Assembly: GCA_948567375.1 (NCBI GenBank)
Contig: OX419758.1
Location: forward strand, 5,089,001 to 5,153,000
Reading direction: 5' to 3'
Source: Lunularia cruciata
Taxonomy: Eukaryota; Streptophyta; Marchantiopsida; Lunulariales; Lunulariaceae
DNA: 64,000 bases
Shown: positions 1 through 11,174 of the stretch, piece after piece
Position numbering within the stretch: the first letter of the stretch is position 1
Layout of the letters: the number at the start of each line of letters is the position of its first letter
The notes under the pieces: model-generated
Seen by the model: only the letters and a program-made list of their open reading frames with translations
Databases searched by the model: none
What the model was told of the DNA's origin: nothing
Made by a program: the position numbers and the translations under genes

Positions 1-330
1 AGTACCTTTTGTGATATCGATCAATTGCATGTGCTGCTCTCAACCATGGCCTCCCAAGAAGTAGTCATAGCTTGAATCCTTCAAGACTTGGAAAGTCATG
101 AGATTTTGAACTATTATAATTGAAACTACCACTTTATCCATCACCCCTACTGGTCGAACTTGTTGTTTGTTTGCCATGCTTACCACAAATGTTGAAGATC
201 TTGAGGGTATCATACCCAACTTCTTCATCAACCTTTCTTACGTAGCATTCATTGATGATCCTCCATCAACCAATGCATCCTTGATGTTGTGACCATTTAC
301 TCTCATATCTATCTTGGAGGCATATTCACA
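1..330 (-). pseudogene. Retropepsin-like protease remnant of element D
   Basis: The minus strand around 245-290 reads ALVDGGSSMNA, the D-G-G-S form of the retroviral-type aspartyl protease active site common in plant gypsy polyproteins. It is followed by a conserved-looking tail containing FLGGHG, which in related proteins is the LLGRPWL region. A stop follows the active site, so the domain cannot be made as one protein. It would have processed the Gag-Pol polyprotein inside the virus-like particle. The rest of pol lies left of the window. Confidence 0.6.
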
Positions 331-336
331 AGCCTC

Positions 337-1726
337 CTATGGTGTTGGTTTGGCATCCACCACCCCCATTGATATTGGAAATTTTGCCTTCTTCTTCCTC
401 TTGCTCCTTGTAGCACTCAAACCACCTCTAAGCTCCTTTCTCAAAGTAGGATTCAAAACAATCAATTGGCCCATGTTAGCCTTGTGACTATCAACATCCT
501 CCAAGACACTATAGTTCCATTGTTGCTTTGAGATCAAGAAGTCTTCCATCTCCAACTTCTTCCTTGGAGTCTTTGTTGTTGATGGTGTTGAAGTGCTTGT
601 ATGAGTGCTCCTAGTAGGCATAGGAGTATCTTGGCTGGGACTAAATCCTTGAGAAGAGAGTACATCCTCTACAAAACAAACTCTCTTCTTCTCTTGTGCC
701 AAAAGCTCCAAATTAAGACTCTTGGAGTTTGAGCACTCTCCCTTCTCATACTTGCTTTCAGCCACATCTATAGATGTTATCCCCTTACCTTATTTTGGAT
801 TAGGATCCACTTGGGTTTCACTACCTCCCTCTATTGGCTCCCTCATAATCCCTTCCTCCATGGTAAGTGGAATTTGGGCAATATTTTTGGATATGGCCTC
901 TTCCTCCACAACCAAAACAATTTCTCTCATTGAAATTGTTGGTTGGTTGGCCTCCTCTATATGGATAACTTCTATAACTCTTAGGCCCTCTTCCCACATT
1001 CTAATCCACCTCTCTCTTCTCCCATAGTTGCACCACATTGATCTTGAGATCAGACAAGTTGTTTTGTGATGGTTTAAAGTGGATCCTTTGGTGGAGGTGT
1101 TAGACCTAGAGCAACTACTACTTGTGGTGCAACCTTTACCACCAAAGTATCAGATGCTCCACCATACTTGTAACCTTGAAGAGGATGCACAACCTCCTTC
1201 ACCACCAAATCAAATTGCAATCTTGATTGATTACAAATTGCAATCTTGATAGCTTCAACCTTGGAAGAAGGTTTCTCATATCTCACCTTGCTTCTAATTT
1301 GTGGTATCAATCCTCACACAAAATTCTTGGTGAGCATGGCCCCTATGCCAATCATAGTAGTCTCCACATCATCCCCACCCTTCCTCAACACTATGCAAAA
1401 TTTGGACTCTAACTTCTCCACTCTTTCCACATAGATTCTCACTTTCTCTCCATCTCCTTGTTTGAGAAAGGTAACCTCACTCATCAATCTCTCATAACTC
1501 ATCAATCTCATAAATCTCTCATAATAAAGTTTTCAATGAGTGTTGAAGTCAAAATCTCCCAAGACTCTTCTTCCCCATCTCTCCTCTCTCTCTTTTGGTA
1601 TTTTGACTCATACCATGTAGGTGCTGCATCCTCAAAGAAATTTGGTAATAATGAGGCCCACTCATTCTTCCTCCTCTCATTGTTTCCTATGCACGCTCTC
1701 TTGAAGTCTCTCACAAAGGCTTCCAT
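337..1726 (-). pseudogene. Gag-like polyprotein remnant of element D
   Basis: Successive minus-strand frames at 1508-1726, 1314-1511, 1074-1310, 790-1038 and 337-765 join with small shifts and stops. The first contains WASLLPNFFEDAAPTWYES, the AxxWY-type core of plant Retrotrans_gag capsid domains. The last is a basic Ser/Thr-rich linker (STSTPSTTKTPRKK) leading into the protease. The capsid assembles the cytoplasmic virus-like particle. The zinc-knuckle frame lies upstream (2007-2480) and not between capsid and protease, which is unusual. Confidence 0.55.
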
Positions 1727-2006
1727 ATCTTCTCCATCCTTGCAAAAGAAAATCAGAAGTTTCCCTATCTTAACTCCTCACTATCTTTCTTTTCTCTCAA
1801 TTTTTTTCTTTTTCTCTTTTCTTTTCTCTCACTCTATAACTAATAGATTATATACATGAATAAAACCATCTGAGAATAATCCACTCTAGGGAACACAAAA
1901 GTTTCAAGTTGCTCCAAGATTTCTATAGCAACATCAATTCCTAGAGTGCATATTAATCAAACTCTCATGGATAGTTTATCCATAAATTGAAAGATTATCT
2001 CCATCA

Positions 2007-2480
2007 CTAATCTTGAGAACAAGTTGATGAAGGTGGTATTATTTCTATAGATCTACTAAGACTCTCTCCAAGAGACTTCACCAAAGTCTCCAAAAGTGCT
2101 TTCACTCCACTACACTCATGTCCTTTTGGAAGTCCTTCCACTCCACAAACCTCACACAATTTCTTGGTCTTTGATCTTCTCCCTCCCAATCTTGGTGAAA
2201 AAGGTCCAACATGCAAGCCCAAGTCAAGTAAGCCTCTCCTTTCTCTCAATCCCTTGCTCTCAAAATTCAATGGACATGAACTTGCCTTATGTCCCCTCTC
2301 CTCACATAAAAAGCACTTAGACTCACTCTTTCCTCCAAATGGTGTAGGTTTTTGGATCATCTCAACACTCTCTTCAAATTCTATTCTAAACACTCTTCTC
2401 CTCAAATCCACCCCTACAATCACCCCAAACCCTTGAAAAACTTTGAATAACCTCAATTTCCACTCTTGGTGACCCTCCAT
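2007..2480 (-). pseudogene. Zinc-knuckle reading frame (157 aa), nucleocapsid-like
   Basis: The frame has a CX2CX4HX4C knuckle (CFLCEERGHKASSC, about residues 56-69) preceded by a basic stretch (VDLRRRVFRIEFEE), as in gag nucleocapsid. A second Cys/His cluster, LCEVCGVEGLPKGHEC, lies near residues 109-124. Such knuckles bind genomic RNA. It lies 5' of the capsid-like segment, the reverse of the normal capsid-nucleocapsid order, so it may be rearranged or come from another element. Confidence 0.5.
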
Positions 2481-3310
2481 GTTCTCAAGATGAGTCTAAA
2501 CACTCAAACATGCTTATTGTTGCTCTCATACTCCTCATGCATGAAATCTCTCAGTAGAATTGACCCTTCCTCACAATGTAAGTCAAATCTCACAACTGGT
2601 ATATCACAATCTTTTGAAACTTTTCATACTTGATCAAAACTCCAGGGAGTCCCTCCTTGAAAAATTTTACATCTTTTCATTGAGCCATTTGGCCTAGGAA
2701 TCTTTCTATTCAGCACACATATTTCAGATTTGGTCTAAAAACCACCCCCTCATTTTAAAAACTTATAACTCTCTGCTCAGAATGATCTCTCTCTAATTTT
2801 TTGAGTCAATATGTAGGATAAAATGCACTTAATTTTTTTGCAAACTTTCAGCACAATCCACTAAAAATTGAAGAAATGGTAGACTCTGTACAATTCTCCA
2901 AAGAGCATGCAGTTGCGAGAGTAGTTTACCCTATCAACTTTCAAAAATTCTAGCCTAGTGCGCATAAGAGCTCTCACAATAATTTCAAGTGTGCTAACTG
3001 AAGGATAACCCAATATATCATGTATATAAATTTCAAGTCCAGATCCTAAACTTGAGATTTTGCCCAAAATCACCTTAATCTCCAAAATCTGCAATCCACC
3101 TCCCACAATCTCTCCAAATCCTCTCAAGTGCACAAGATGTACAAATCACCTCAAAGACATCATAATGAACTACATGGTATACAAATGGGTCTAAATTCTC
3201 TAACATAAGTTCAGCCCTCTTCTCCTCTTAAGTTCTCTCCAAGTGAGCTCTCATAGCTTCCTTCTGTCTAATATAAAATTATAGACTGAACATTATCTTG
3301 CCTTCTAGAG
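2481..3310 (-). other. Probable untranslated leader of element D
   Basis: No coding region is recognisable on either strand. It lies between the LTR end with its primer-binding-like site and the zinc-knuckle frame, where the leader of element D would be. It is AT-rich, with short poly-T and poly-A runs. Confidence 0.3.
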
Positions 3311-3720
3311 AGGTCCCAACAATGGAACCAAAAATGTGAGCCAGCTTGTCTCTCACTCAGGATGAATTTCTAATGGCTATTATGGTAGCACAACATGGAC
3401 TAAGAAAGCAAGGAACCTCAACTCCATCATACTCCTCCAAGGCTAACACTCCAAGACTCAAGACATTGCTCACTAGAGAACTCAATAAAAGAGAGATAGT
3501 TGCAAATGAAAGGATGATGAATACCTCCTCACTCCTTGTTTATATACTTGTGAAAGAGTTATGCACCAAAGTTACTAATTATTGGAGTAACTCAAGTTAC
3601 TAGGCTAAAAGTCAAGTCGAGTCAAAAAATATAAAGGAATATCTATCCATATGGGCATATTCCACTAAGCGTGTGATCTTGATCTTGATGAAGAACTTTA
3701 CCATTTGATTGCAATAAAAG
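3311..3720 (-). mobile_element. Candidate 5' LTR and primer-binding region of element D
   Basis: On the minus strand, TTTTTGGTTCCATTGTTGG follows directly after a CACA terminus (LTR edge at 3335). The layout resembles the TTTGGCxCCGTTGCCGGGG region that follows plant gypsy 5' LTRs. TATATAAACA on the minus strand near 3540 is a plausible promoter about 200 bp upstream of the LTR edge. The far boundary and target duplication could not be identified. Confidence 0.4.
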
Positions 3721-3827
3721 TACAATGTATGCCATAAAATATCATTATTTGCATACTAGCTAGTCTATTGAAGGGTTGGACTTGAAACAAAGGGTAGTCT
3801 TTCTTAGGAAAATGGAACCATAATATT

Positions 3828-4950
3828 TTGCATAATATTTTGTTTAAGATCGGTGAAGTCAAAGTACTTTGTGGGTGCTTGGAAGCATACAAAGTAGGGG
3901 TAGTAATTGAGTCATTGCACTCAAAAGCCCCGAAAGGACATTATGCCTCGAAGAACACAATGAAGAAAATTCTTGCGGTAGGGTATTGGTGGCTTACAAT
4001 GTATAAAGATACTCAAGCTCATATCAGAACTTGTGATGCTTGTCAGAGAATGGGAAAACCAATGGCTATTATCTAATGGCCCTTGAGACCAATTTTGCAA
4101 TTGGTCTCATTTGAGAAATGAAGTATTGATTTTGTGGGTTTGATTCAATTAGTCACTTGATTCACAAGGAAGAGATACATTTTAGTATGCACTAATTATG
4201 CTACTAAAATGGTTGAAGTTGAGGCAACTCGGAAAGATGATGCAAAAACTATAGCCAATTTTTTTCTTTTGAAATATTATCACTTAATATAAATGTCTTT
4301 GGAATTAGTTAATGATCAATGGACTCATTTTTTTAACTCACTTGTGGAGGCATTAACCAAGTATTTCCAAATAAAACCTCAAAAGACATCTCCTTAGAAT
4401 CCAAAAGCAAATGGGTTGACCAAGAAAGCAAATGGATTATTGTGTAAAATTTTGAACAAGGTGATTGTCAATTATGCCTACAATTGGGACAAAAAGCTAC
4501 CTACCACTTTGGGCATAAAAAACCATAGAAACAATAGCAACTAAGTAGACTCCATATTTCTTAACTTATAGATTGCGTCTTATATTACTAGTTGAATTTG
4601 AAGTACCATCATATCAAATCTTGTGCGAGGAAAGATTGTTGGAGGAAAAAAGTCAGGATCTTCAGATCCAACAATTGATGTGGCTAGACAAGAAGAGAGA
4701 TGATGCAATGCAAATGATAAAAGAAAACAAAGTCAGAGGAAAGTCATGCATGATAAGAGATTATGGCCTATTATTGTTTGGGAGGGTGATTTAGTGTTAT
4801 TATATGACAACCACCAAATATATTTTCCATGCAAGTTGCACTTAAGGTGCATGGGGCTACAGCAAGTGTTGTAAATTTATGACAATAGCTCTATTCTGGT
4901 CAACTTGGAAGGAAATCCTCTTGACACTCAACTAAATGGGTGGAGATTCT
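3828..4950 (+). pseudogene. Gypsy integrase remnant of element E
   Basis: The plus strand encodes GHYASKNT..TCDACQRMGKP, the HHCC zinc-binding N-terminus, then IDFVGLI and LVNDQWTHF, which carry the first two catalytic Asp of the DDE core. At the third position the usual ANGxxE-type motif reads ANGLTKKANG, with Lys where the catalytic Glu should be (GAA to AAA). The C-terminal part (frame 4573-4794 and beyond) matches the usual integrase tail ending near the polypurine tract. Several stops and a shift near 4150-4560 make it nonfunctional. Confidence 0.75.
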
Positions 4951-5034
4951 AAAAATATTGGACCTTGGACACTAAATGCAAGGAAGAAATAAAGCTGACT
5001 TTTGTAGGGATGCTCACATTTGAGGGAGTGGGTA

Positions 5035-6505
5035 TGTGGTACACACATTTTTTGTTTTTGTGAGCTTTTAGAGAAGAAGTGAATTGTTGAAGTTGAATTG
5101 AAGCCAAATGGAAGAAAGACGAGAAGAATTGTGTGTTCGGATCCAAACCAAGGAAGTAGATTTTGTGTCAAGGGAAGAAGGACTTGGAACAAACTAGAAG
5201 GGCAATAGACTTGAAGTAAGGTTATTCTGCATCAAAATGATGAACCCAATCCAAAGACATTGTGCCAACTTTAACTTGAGCCATACCAACCAAGAAGCAA
5301 TCAGCAAAAATGGCTACTTTGTGTTAGGATAAATTTGAGAGTGATAGGAGTAAGTCTTGTAGAATGTGTGAGTTTTGATTAAGGCTTGACTAAACAATGA
5401 GCAAATTAGAGAAGTATAAAAATGAGATTTCATTGAGGGAACTTTGCAATGCTAAAGCGATATCCTATTCCTCTAAAGAGCTATCTTGAGGGAATTAGAA
5501 TCACAAGCTGAGTCATGGGGTTGATTTGTGAGAAACCAAGAATTAATGAATGCATAATGCCAATGAAGGGCAGCAAACAAGTTCTAGCACTTGCAGTTTG
5601 AGATCCTACAATTTGGAGGTTAGATATGCTAGGATTGAAGTCTTGAGTTGACTTTGGATCACATTTTTGGCCTGGAATTGGAACTTGAGTTTTCCAAGGT
5701 TCATGGAAGAAATTGCTGCTAGTAATTGTATAGACGGTCCCAAGGCAAAAGAGAAGAGAGGGAATCCAACTTGATGGATTGATTCAGATTGGAGACTTGT
5801 GTTGTATAGAGGTGCAAGAGAGTAGACAAGAATGATCTTGAATCAGAAGTGTGATCCTATAGAGGAAATTGATGAGTTGAAGAGTACCTTTAGTGCACCT
5901 CAAACAAAGAGCAAGTATAAGGTAAAAACCCAAAGGGACTCATTGAAACAAAGTATCATCAGAGCTTTGATGGCTATGTTGAAGCCGGAGCAAACCACCT
6001 ACATTACAAAGCAGCATGCAGTATTCTTTCACTTCATGTTTGCAAGAGAGAGGGTGAACAGGGCAAGGTACTTCTACCATAGAACAAGACAGATAATCAT
6101 GAATTGGAGGATAGGTTTGCCACCCCATTACTTTTTACCTTTTGCAATGCATCTTCATTTGAGTTTGAACCTACTCAATTCCAAGGAGAGGAAGAAGATG
6201 GTATCAAAGTCACTTTGTGGTGAAGTAGCCTTCTTTGAATCAATTGAATCATCCCAATCAGCATCAATTTAGAGAGGATCTGAAAATTTCTGATTTTGGG
6301 TAACTTTTTATTGTAACAAGAGTTAACATTGAGCATTTGTTACTCTCTTTTGGGTGTGGTTTCTACCCAAGAGGCTAAAGAAAAATCAAGAAGAACTGCA
6401 TTGTCATATTTTACTTTGTGTTTGACCATTCTTGACTAATATCTGTACTGGAACAAACAATTACTCATTGATTACTACAAAAGTGATACTTGTAAGGTTG
6501 TCAAA
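5035..6505 (+). mobile_element. 3' LTR of element E (degenerate copy of the 1.9 kb LTR family)
   Basis: It begins TGTGGTACACACATTTT and ends AAGGTTGTCAAA. Start, middle and end align with the LTRs at 13668-15574 (plus) and 39749-41646 (minus), including the shared terminal block GTTACTCTCTTTTGGGTGTG. At 1471 bp it is about 430 bp shorter than the others and much more diverged, implying an older copy with deletions. No matching direct repeat flanks it. Confidence 0.7.
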
Positions 6506-7344
6506 TAGGTTCTCTACCCTAATTTATTGTAGTGTTACATCAAACGGCACACTAATGGGTCTCTTAATTACCATAAGACTATATCTCCACATGAGCTCCC
6601 ACTCTCTATCATGCATAGAAGGGTCTTGAATGTCTATAGCTAAACCCTCATAGGGATCTACATTATAATCCCTAAGACAACCTGAGGTCCATTCCTTGGT
6701 GAAAAACTAATAGAGGAGCACATATGACTCCACTAAATCTAACTAAAGGATGCTATAAGAAATTCCAATGATGAGATATGTAGATCTACTACTCTCAAAC
6801 AAAAAGGAGTAAATGCTAGAGGATGGATAGGACCATGAGAAAGTTTCCTACAATATGGAAGAAACATTATCAACTAGCAATATTTTTTGAGGTGATACAC
6901 CTAAAGTAGTAAATGGACTATAAGGTCTATACGTGAAACTTCTCCAACTATCCATGTACCCATCCTCTCTATCAAGCATAGTCATGAGCCATGCTCCATT
7001 TTGTACTATCATTGCTAGAAAACACTCATCCCACATGGATCAAAGGAGATGCTTTATCTTTGCAAAGGTGCTATTAATCCAAATCATAACCAAAATATGG
7101 GTCACAAAATACACCATGAATTGTCTAATCCTAGGTAGTGGAACATACCAAAACCAACTTAAACCTATATAATATGACCATCCACACCGCTACATTAGAC
7201 CACACCATTGGTAATAAATAATACTATTATCCCATATAATATCCACTAGGTAGCCAATATCCAAAACTAATATCTTCTTATGCCTCTTGTGAGCATAAAT
7301 GATATGAAAAGGAACTCTCTAGACAATCTCATCCTCTCTCTCAA
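6506..7344 (-). mobile_element. Unclassified coding repeat U, downstream segment
   Basis: The minus strand carries protein-like blocks, including HKRHKKILVLDIGYLVDIIW and a 62-residue frame at 6848-7036. The same blocks in the same order recur at about 63.06-64.0 kb (RWKKISVLDIGCLVDIM; MLDDMDGYRDWYKD against MLDREDGYMDSWRS). The segment continues across chromovirus A into 12902-13667: the peptide before A (EERTMTLLQ) and after A together match the uninterrupted second copy (EERRMTLIDE). I do not recognise the family; no RT, integrase or DDE motif is seen. Confidence 0.55.
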
Positions 7345-7699
7345 TGTAATAATATGGAGTTTAGCAACAAAGTTAGTAGGGCTAACAAAGTAGCAAATAA
7401 GACAAATTAGCCTAGAATATTCCAGAAGTATCTAGGAAGCTTCTCGGATAGCTTAGCTTGCACCTCAAGTGAATATCTTCTAGAAAGAAGCCTCTAGAAG
7501 CTTCCAACTAGCTTAGCTTGCATGCCAAATAGGCAGCTTCTAGAAGGAAGCTTCTTGAGAAACTTCTCAAAGGCCTTGTATGCTACCTATAAATACCAAA
7601 GCCAAAGCTCATGCTAGGCATTTGAAGTTTTCTCTCATTCTAGCATCCCAATGTGAGCTTCTATTCTCCTATTTCTCTCCTTGGTCGTGGTCTTTTACA
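7345..7699 (+). mobile_element. 5' LTR of element A
   Basis: It runs from TGTAATAATATGG to GGTCTTTTACA. It has a TATA box CTATAAATA at 7587-7595, with GAA/TTC inverted repeats upstream (for example CTCTAGAAGCTTCC near 7491-7504). It lacks about 70 bp present in the 3' LTR, removing one block of GAAGCTTC-type repeats. Confidence 0.92.
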
Positions 7700-7700
7700 T

Positions 7701-7712
7701 TGGTATTAGATC
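7701..7712 (+). promoter_or_regulatory. Primer-binding site (initiator tRNA-Met type, mutated)
   Basis: TGGTATTAGATC begins two bases after the 5' LTR. Element B has TGGTATCAGAGC in the same place, the perfect complement of the 3' end of plant initiator tRNA-Met. A therefore carries two changes. Confidence 0.85.
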
Positions 7713-7970
7713 AGGAATGGGATGGATGGAATTTATGGACCACCTAATCCATTTCTACCAAACCATTGAGATTTTCATGTCTAGATATTATCCAAGCATC
7801 ATTTCACACAGTTCATCACCTTGCACTTTGGGTAGGATTTTCTACATATGATCACTTTGTCTAATGAACCCTTGATACTTCCGGTTGTAACTTATGGAGA
7901 ATGGTGGATGTGCTACATCTATGTGCTAATCAATTAGATAAATTAGGAGTAGTGGGATAGAGTAGTAGCT

Positions 7971-8810
7971 ATGGCGGCAATACCGAACGTTATCCTTGTG
8001 ATGCAGCAACAAATTGAGCACCTTACTTGATTGTTGGATGAACAAGACCAGCAATGACAAGACATATAGAAAGAGCGCCAATTCAAGATGGAGAAGATTG
8101 CATCCGATTTCCAAAACCCAAGGTGTTTGAATGCAAGAATCTTCTAGGCACAATGGAGAATTTTGTGTTTAATTGCAAATGTTACTTTGAAGCCACCAAT
8201 CTTCAAGATGAACTGAAATAGATTTTCTTGGCTTCTAGCCAATTGGATGGTGTGGCAAAACTTTGGTGGCAATTTTGAGTGGAGCAAACCAAACAATAGA
8301 TTGTTGCACCAATTTTGACATAGGTAGAATTCAAGGATGCAATACTTGTTCAATTTCAAACTATAAATGCCACTTGAGCTGCACAAGATAAATTAGTGGA
8401 GTTGAAGCAGACTGGCTCAGTAAGGAGCTACATCACACAATTTTAGAACATCATCATATAAATTCTAGATATACAAGCAGGTGAAGTTTTGAATCAAATT
8501 GTGTGAGGATTGAAGTCACAAACCAAATTAGAGGTGACCATACGGGAATCACAAAACGTAGAAGAAGTCATGCAATTGGCTAAGCGGTTTGATTCCTTGG
8601 TTACAACAACTTGGTCTCAACCTCGACCTACACAAAGCTTACCACTACACTATGCACAGGCAAAAAGAACTAGCACCAATGGAGATTGATGCCATCCAAC
8701 AAAGACCACTTGGTACAACAGATAGAGAAAGATTGCAAAAAAATAGAGGTTGTTTTTATTGTTGCCAAGTTGGACATCATATTGTTGAATGTCCACTTAG
8801 GAATGGGTGA
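7971..8810 (+). pseudogene. Gag remnant of element A
   Basis: It starts ATG at 7971 (MAAIPNVILVMQQQIEHLT), parallel to gag of element B. The capsid core is recognisable around LASSQLDGVAKLWW. It ends with an intact nucleocapsid knuckle CFYCCQVGHHIVEC (CX2CX4HX4C, about 8748-8789). Numerous stops, many of the CAA/CAG/CGA-to-stop type, and at least two shifts break it. Confidence 0.8.
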
Positions 8811-8974
8811 CCTTGACAAGTTGCCCAGATGGAGTTTGTGGAACAGAATGATTAGGGAAATGAGGAATCCCAATAGGAGATTTTGAGCTACTAATTGGGA
8901 GCTTGATTAGTTCTAATGGGATTGAAAGCTCAACCTATGCAAGTTTGCTTCACATGCAAGGTATGATATCTAAT

Positions 8975-10965
8975 TGAGGTTGTAGGATTTTGGTTGATTC
9001 TAGAAGTTCAGAGAATTGCATATCTATGCAAGTAGCAAAGGAATTGGGTATTCCTATCAAGCCAATGATTGGAAGTAGATTGATGATGGCGGAGCGTAGA
9101 AAGGGTTCTGCATTCCGTACCTCACATCCTATTACTTTTAAGATTGGGAAGGAGTATTTGGAGTGTATGAGGTAGTGGCAGCTCTACACTATGATGTCAT
9201 TCTAGGACTACCTTGGCTTGAACATCATAAGGTTCAATTTGATTGGACCCAACAACAAATTCAAGTACAACACCAAGGTAGGAATTTCTGATTAGGTTGT
9301 TTGGCACCTCTAAGTAAGACACCTAAGACTAGTCAGTCCCAAGATGGGAAGTCTGTTGAGAAGGTAGCCATAGAGCATGCCTTGAAGAGAGAGGGCTCCA
9401 AGATGGGAAGTTTGCCACGAAGGCAACCATGGAGCAAGCTTTGAAGAGAAATGAGTCCCTAGATGGGGAGTTTGTTAGTGAAGCAGCCATAGAGCAAGCT
9501 TTGGAGGAAGATAAGTCTATTTTTGCAATGTGGATCAAGCAGATTGCACAAGGACAATCTGAGGAGAACCAAGAGCATCATTAAGCAATGGTTGATCAGA
9601 TAGTTCAGGAGTTTGTGGATGATCTGCCAAAGGGATTACCCTTTGATCATGGTATGTCCTTCAAGATTGAGTTATTGCCAAGGAGTACTCCATTGAATAG
9701 ACCAATCTATTGGCTCTCACCAAAGGAGTTAGAGGAGTTGCGAACAACACTTATGGAGTTGTGGAGAAGGACTTCATACAACATAGTACCTCTCCTTGGG
9801 GAGCACCGGTACTATTTGTTCCAAAGAAGGATGGAGGACTTTGTTTTTGTATTGATTATCATGGGCTCAATAAGCAAACAGTGAAGAATGTATACCCCTT
9901 ATCTTGGATTGATGACTTGCTTGATCAATTGAGTGGAGCACTATACTTTTCCAAGCTGGATCTTCACAACGGCCATTGGCAAATCCCCATTGATATGGAG
10001 GATGTGCAAAAGATATGGTATGGGCATTTTGAGGGGAGAGTTCTACCTTTTGGGTTCACTAATGCTCCAATAGTCTTCATGGATCAGATGCGTTGGGTGT
10101 TGGATGGACTATTGGATTGGTATGTGGTGGTGTTCTTGGATGATATCTTAATCTATAGCAAGACAAAGGTAGAACACGTGAATCACATGCAAGAAGTCCT
10201 AAGACAACTACGACAATGGAAATTTTACTGCAAGAAGTCAAAGTGTGCTTTTTGGCAAAAGGAAGTTATATTCTTGGGGCACAAGATCTCATTGGAGGGG
10301 ATCAAGATGGAAGAGGAGAAAATCAAGGCCATTACTGATTGGCCTTCTCCAAAGGATACTACAAAAGTACTTGCATTCAATGGACTGGCTATTTTTTACC
10401 GATGGTTCATCTATTATTATGCTCATGTAGCTACACCATTGATTGGCCTCTTGGGGAAGGACTTGAGCTTCCAATGGACCATCAAGCACAAAGAAGCATT
10501 CCAGAAGTTGAAAATATGGTGTCTTCAAGGCCTATTCTTCAACCATATGATCCTCAGCTACCCTATAAGGTTGATTTTGATGCTTCTAACTTTGCAATTA
10601 GAGCCATGTTGCAACAAGAATTCCCAGATGGACTACATCCTATTGCCTTTATGTCTTGCCAACTCAATATGGTTGAAAGAAACTATAATGCTTGAGATCA
10701 AGAACAACTTGCAATGGTATATGCCACCAAGGTATGAAGGCATTACCTCTTGGAGAAACAAGTGTTCATGCAAACTGATCACAAACCATTGTTGCAGACC
10801 TTACACTTGAAACACATGAAGAGTCAATATCATTGATGGGAGGAACAACTCCAATTTTTTGATATCAAACTTGAGTAAAAACCAGGTTGGTTCCACATCA
10901 TCCCTGATGCTTCATCACAACGACCTGATTTGAAATCTCTTCCTCTCATCACAATGGCAATTACA
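8975..10965 (+). pseudogene. Protease-reverse transcriptase-RNase H remnant of element A
   Basis: The protease segment reads ILVDSRSSENC at about 8990-9016, with Arg where the Asp-Ser/Thr-Gly active site needs Gly. RT follows (longest frame 9710-10810, 366 aa) with [40 protein letters not shown] and the catalytic box [12 protein letters not shown] deletion of a few residues after EDVQK removes the segment that is TTFCTR in B. RNase H (DFDASNFAI...) is in a shifted frame from about 10560. Stops and shifts make it inactive. Confidence 0.88.
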
Positions 10966-11174
10966 ACGATGTCAATTGACTCCAAGGTTCAAAACAAGTT
11001 TCAGTCAGCTCTACAACAAGATCCCTTCTTCCAAATGGTACATGGTTGCCTTACAGCATGCAACAAGGAGTAAAACACCTTCTCCATCAAGGAGGGCCTT
11101 CTATTCCATGAGGACCGGATCTATGTTCCAACCAAAGATGATCTTTGACTTGTGTGCCTTCAAGAAGCCCATGA

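Larger units (their letters stand above)
1..3720 (-). mobile_element. Ty3/gypsy-like LTR element D, 5' part (gag-protease end; runs off left edge)
   Basis: Read on the minus strand there is, in order, a candidate 5' LTR with a TATA-like TATATAAACA near 3540, an LTR end in CACA at 3335, a primer-binding-like stretch, a zinc-knuckle reading frame, a gag-like segment and a retropepsin-like motif close to the left edge. RT and integrase would lie outside the window. All reading frames are broken by stops and shifts, so this is a dead copy. The outer LTR boundary near 3720 is a guess. Because plus-strand integrase sequence of a different element begins just to its right, D is inferred to have inserted into element E. 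Confidence 0.6.
3728..6505 (+). mobile_element. Ty3/gypsy element E, 3' remnant (integrase plus 3' LTR)
   Basis: A decayed integrase (about 3828-4940) is followed by a purine-rich polypurine-like tract (GAGGGAGTGGGTA, 5022-5034) and then an LTR starting TGTGG at 5035. The LTR matches two solo LTRs at 13668-15574 and 39749-41646, so this element supplies the coding identity of the 1.9 kb LTR family. The 5' part is missing or lies beyond element D to the left. Confidence 0.65.
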
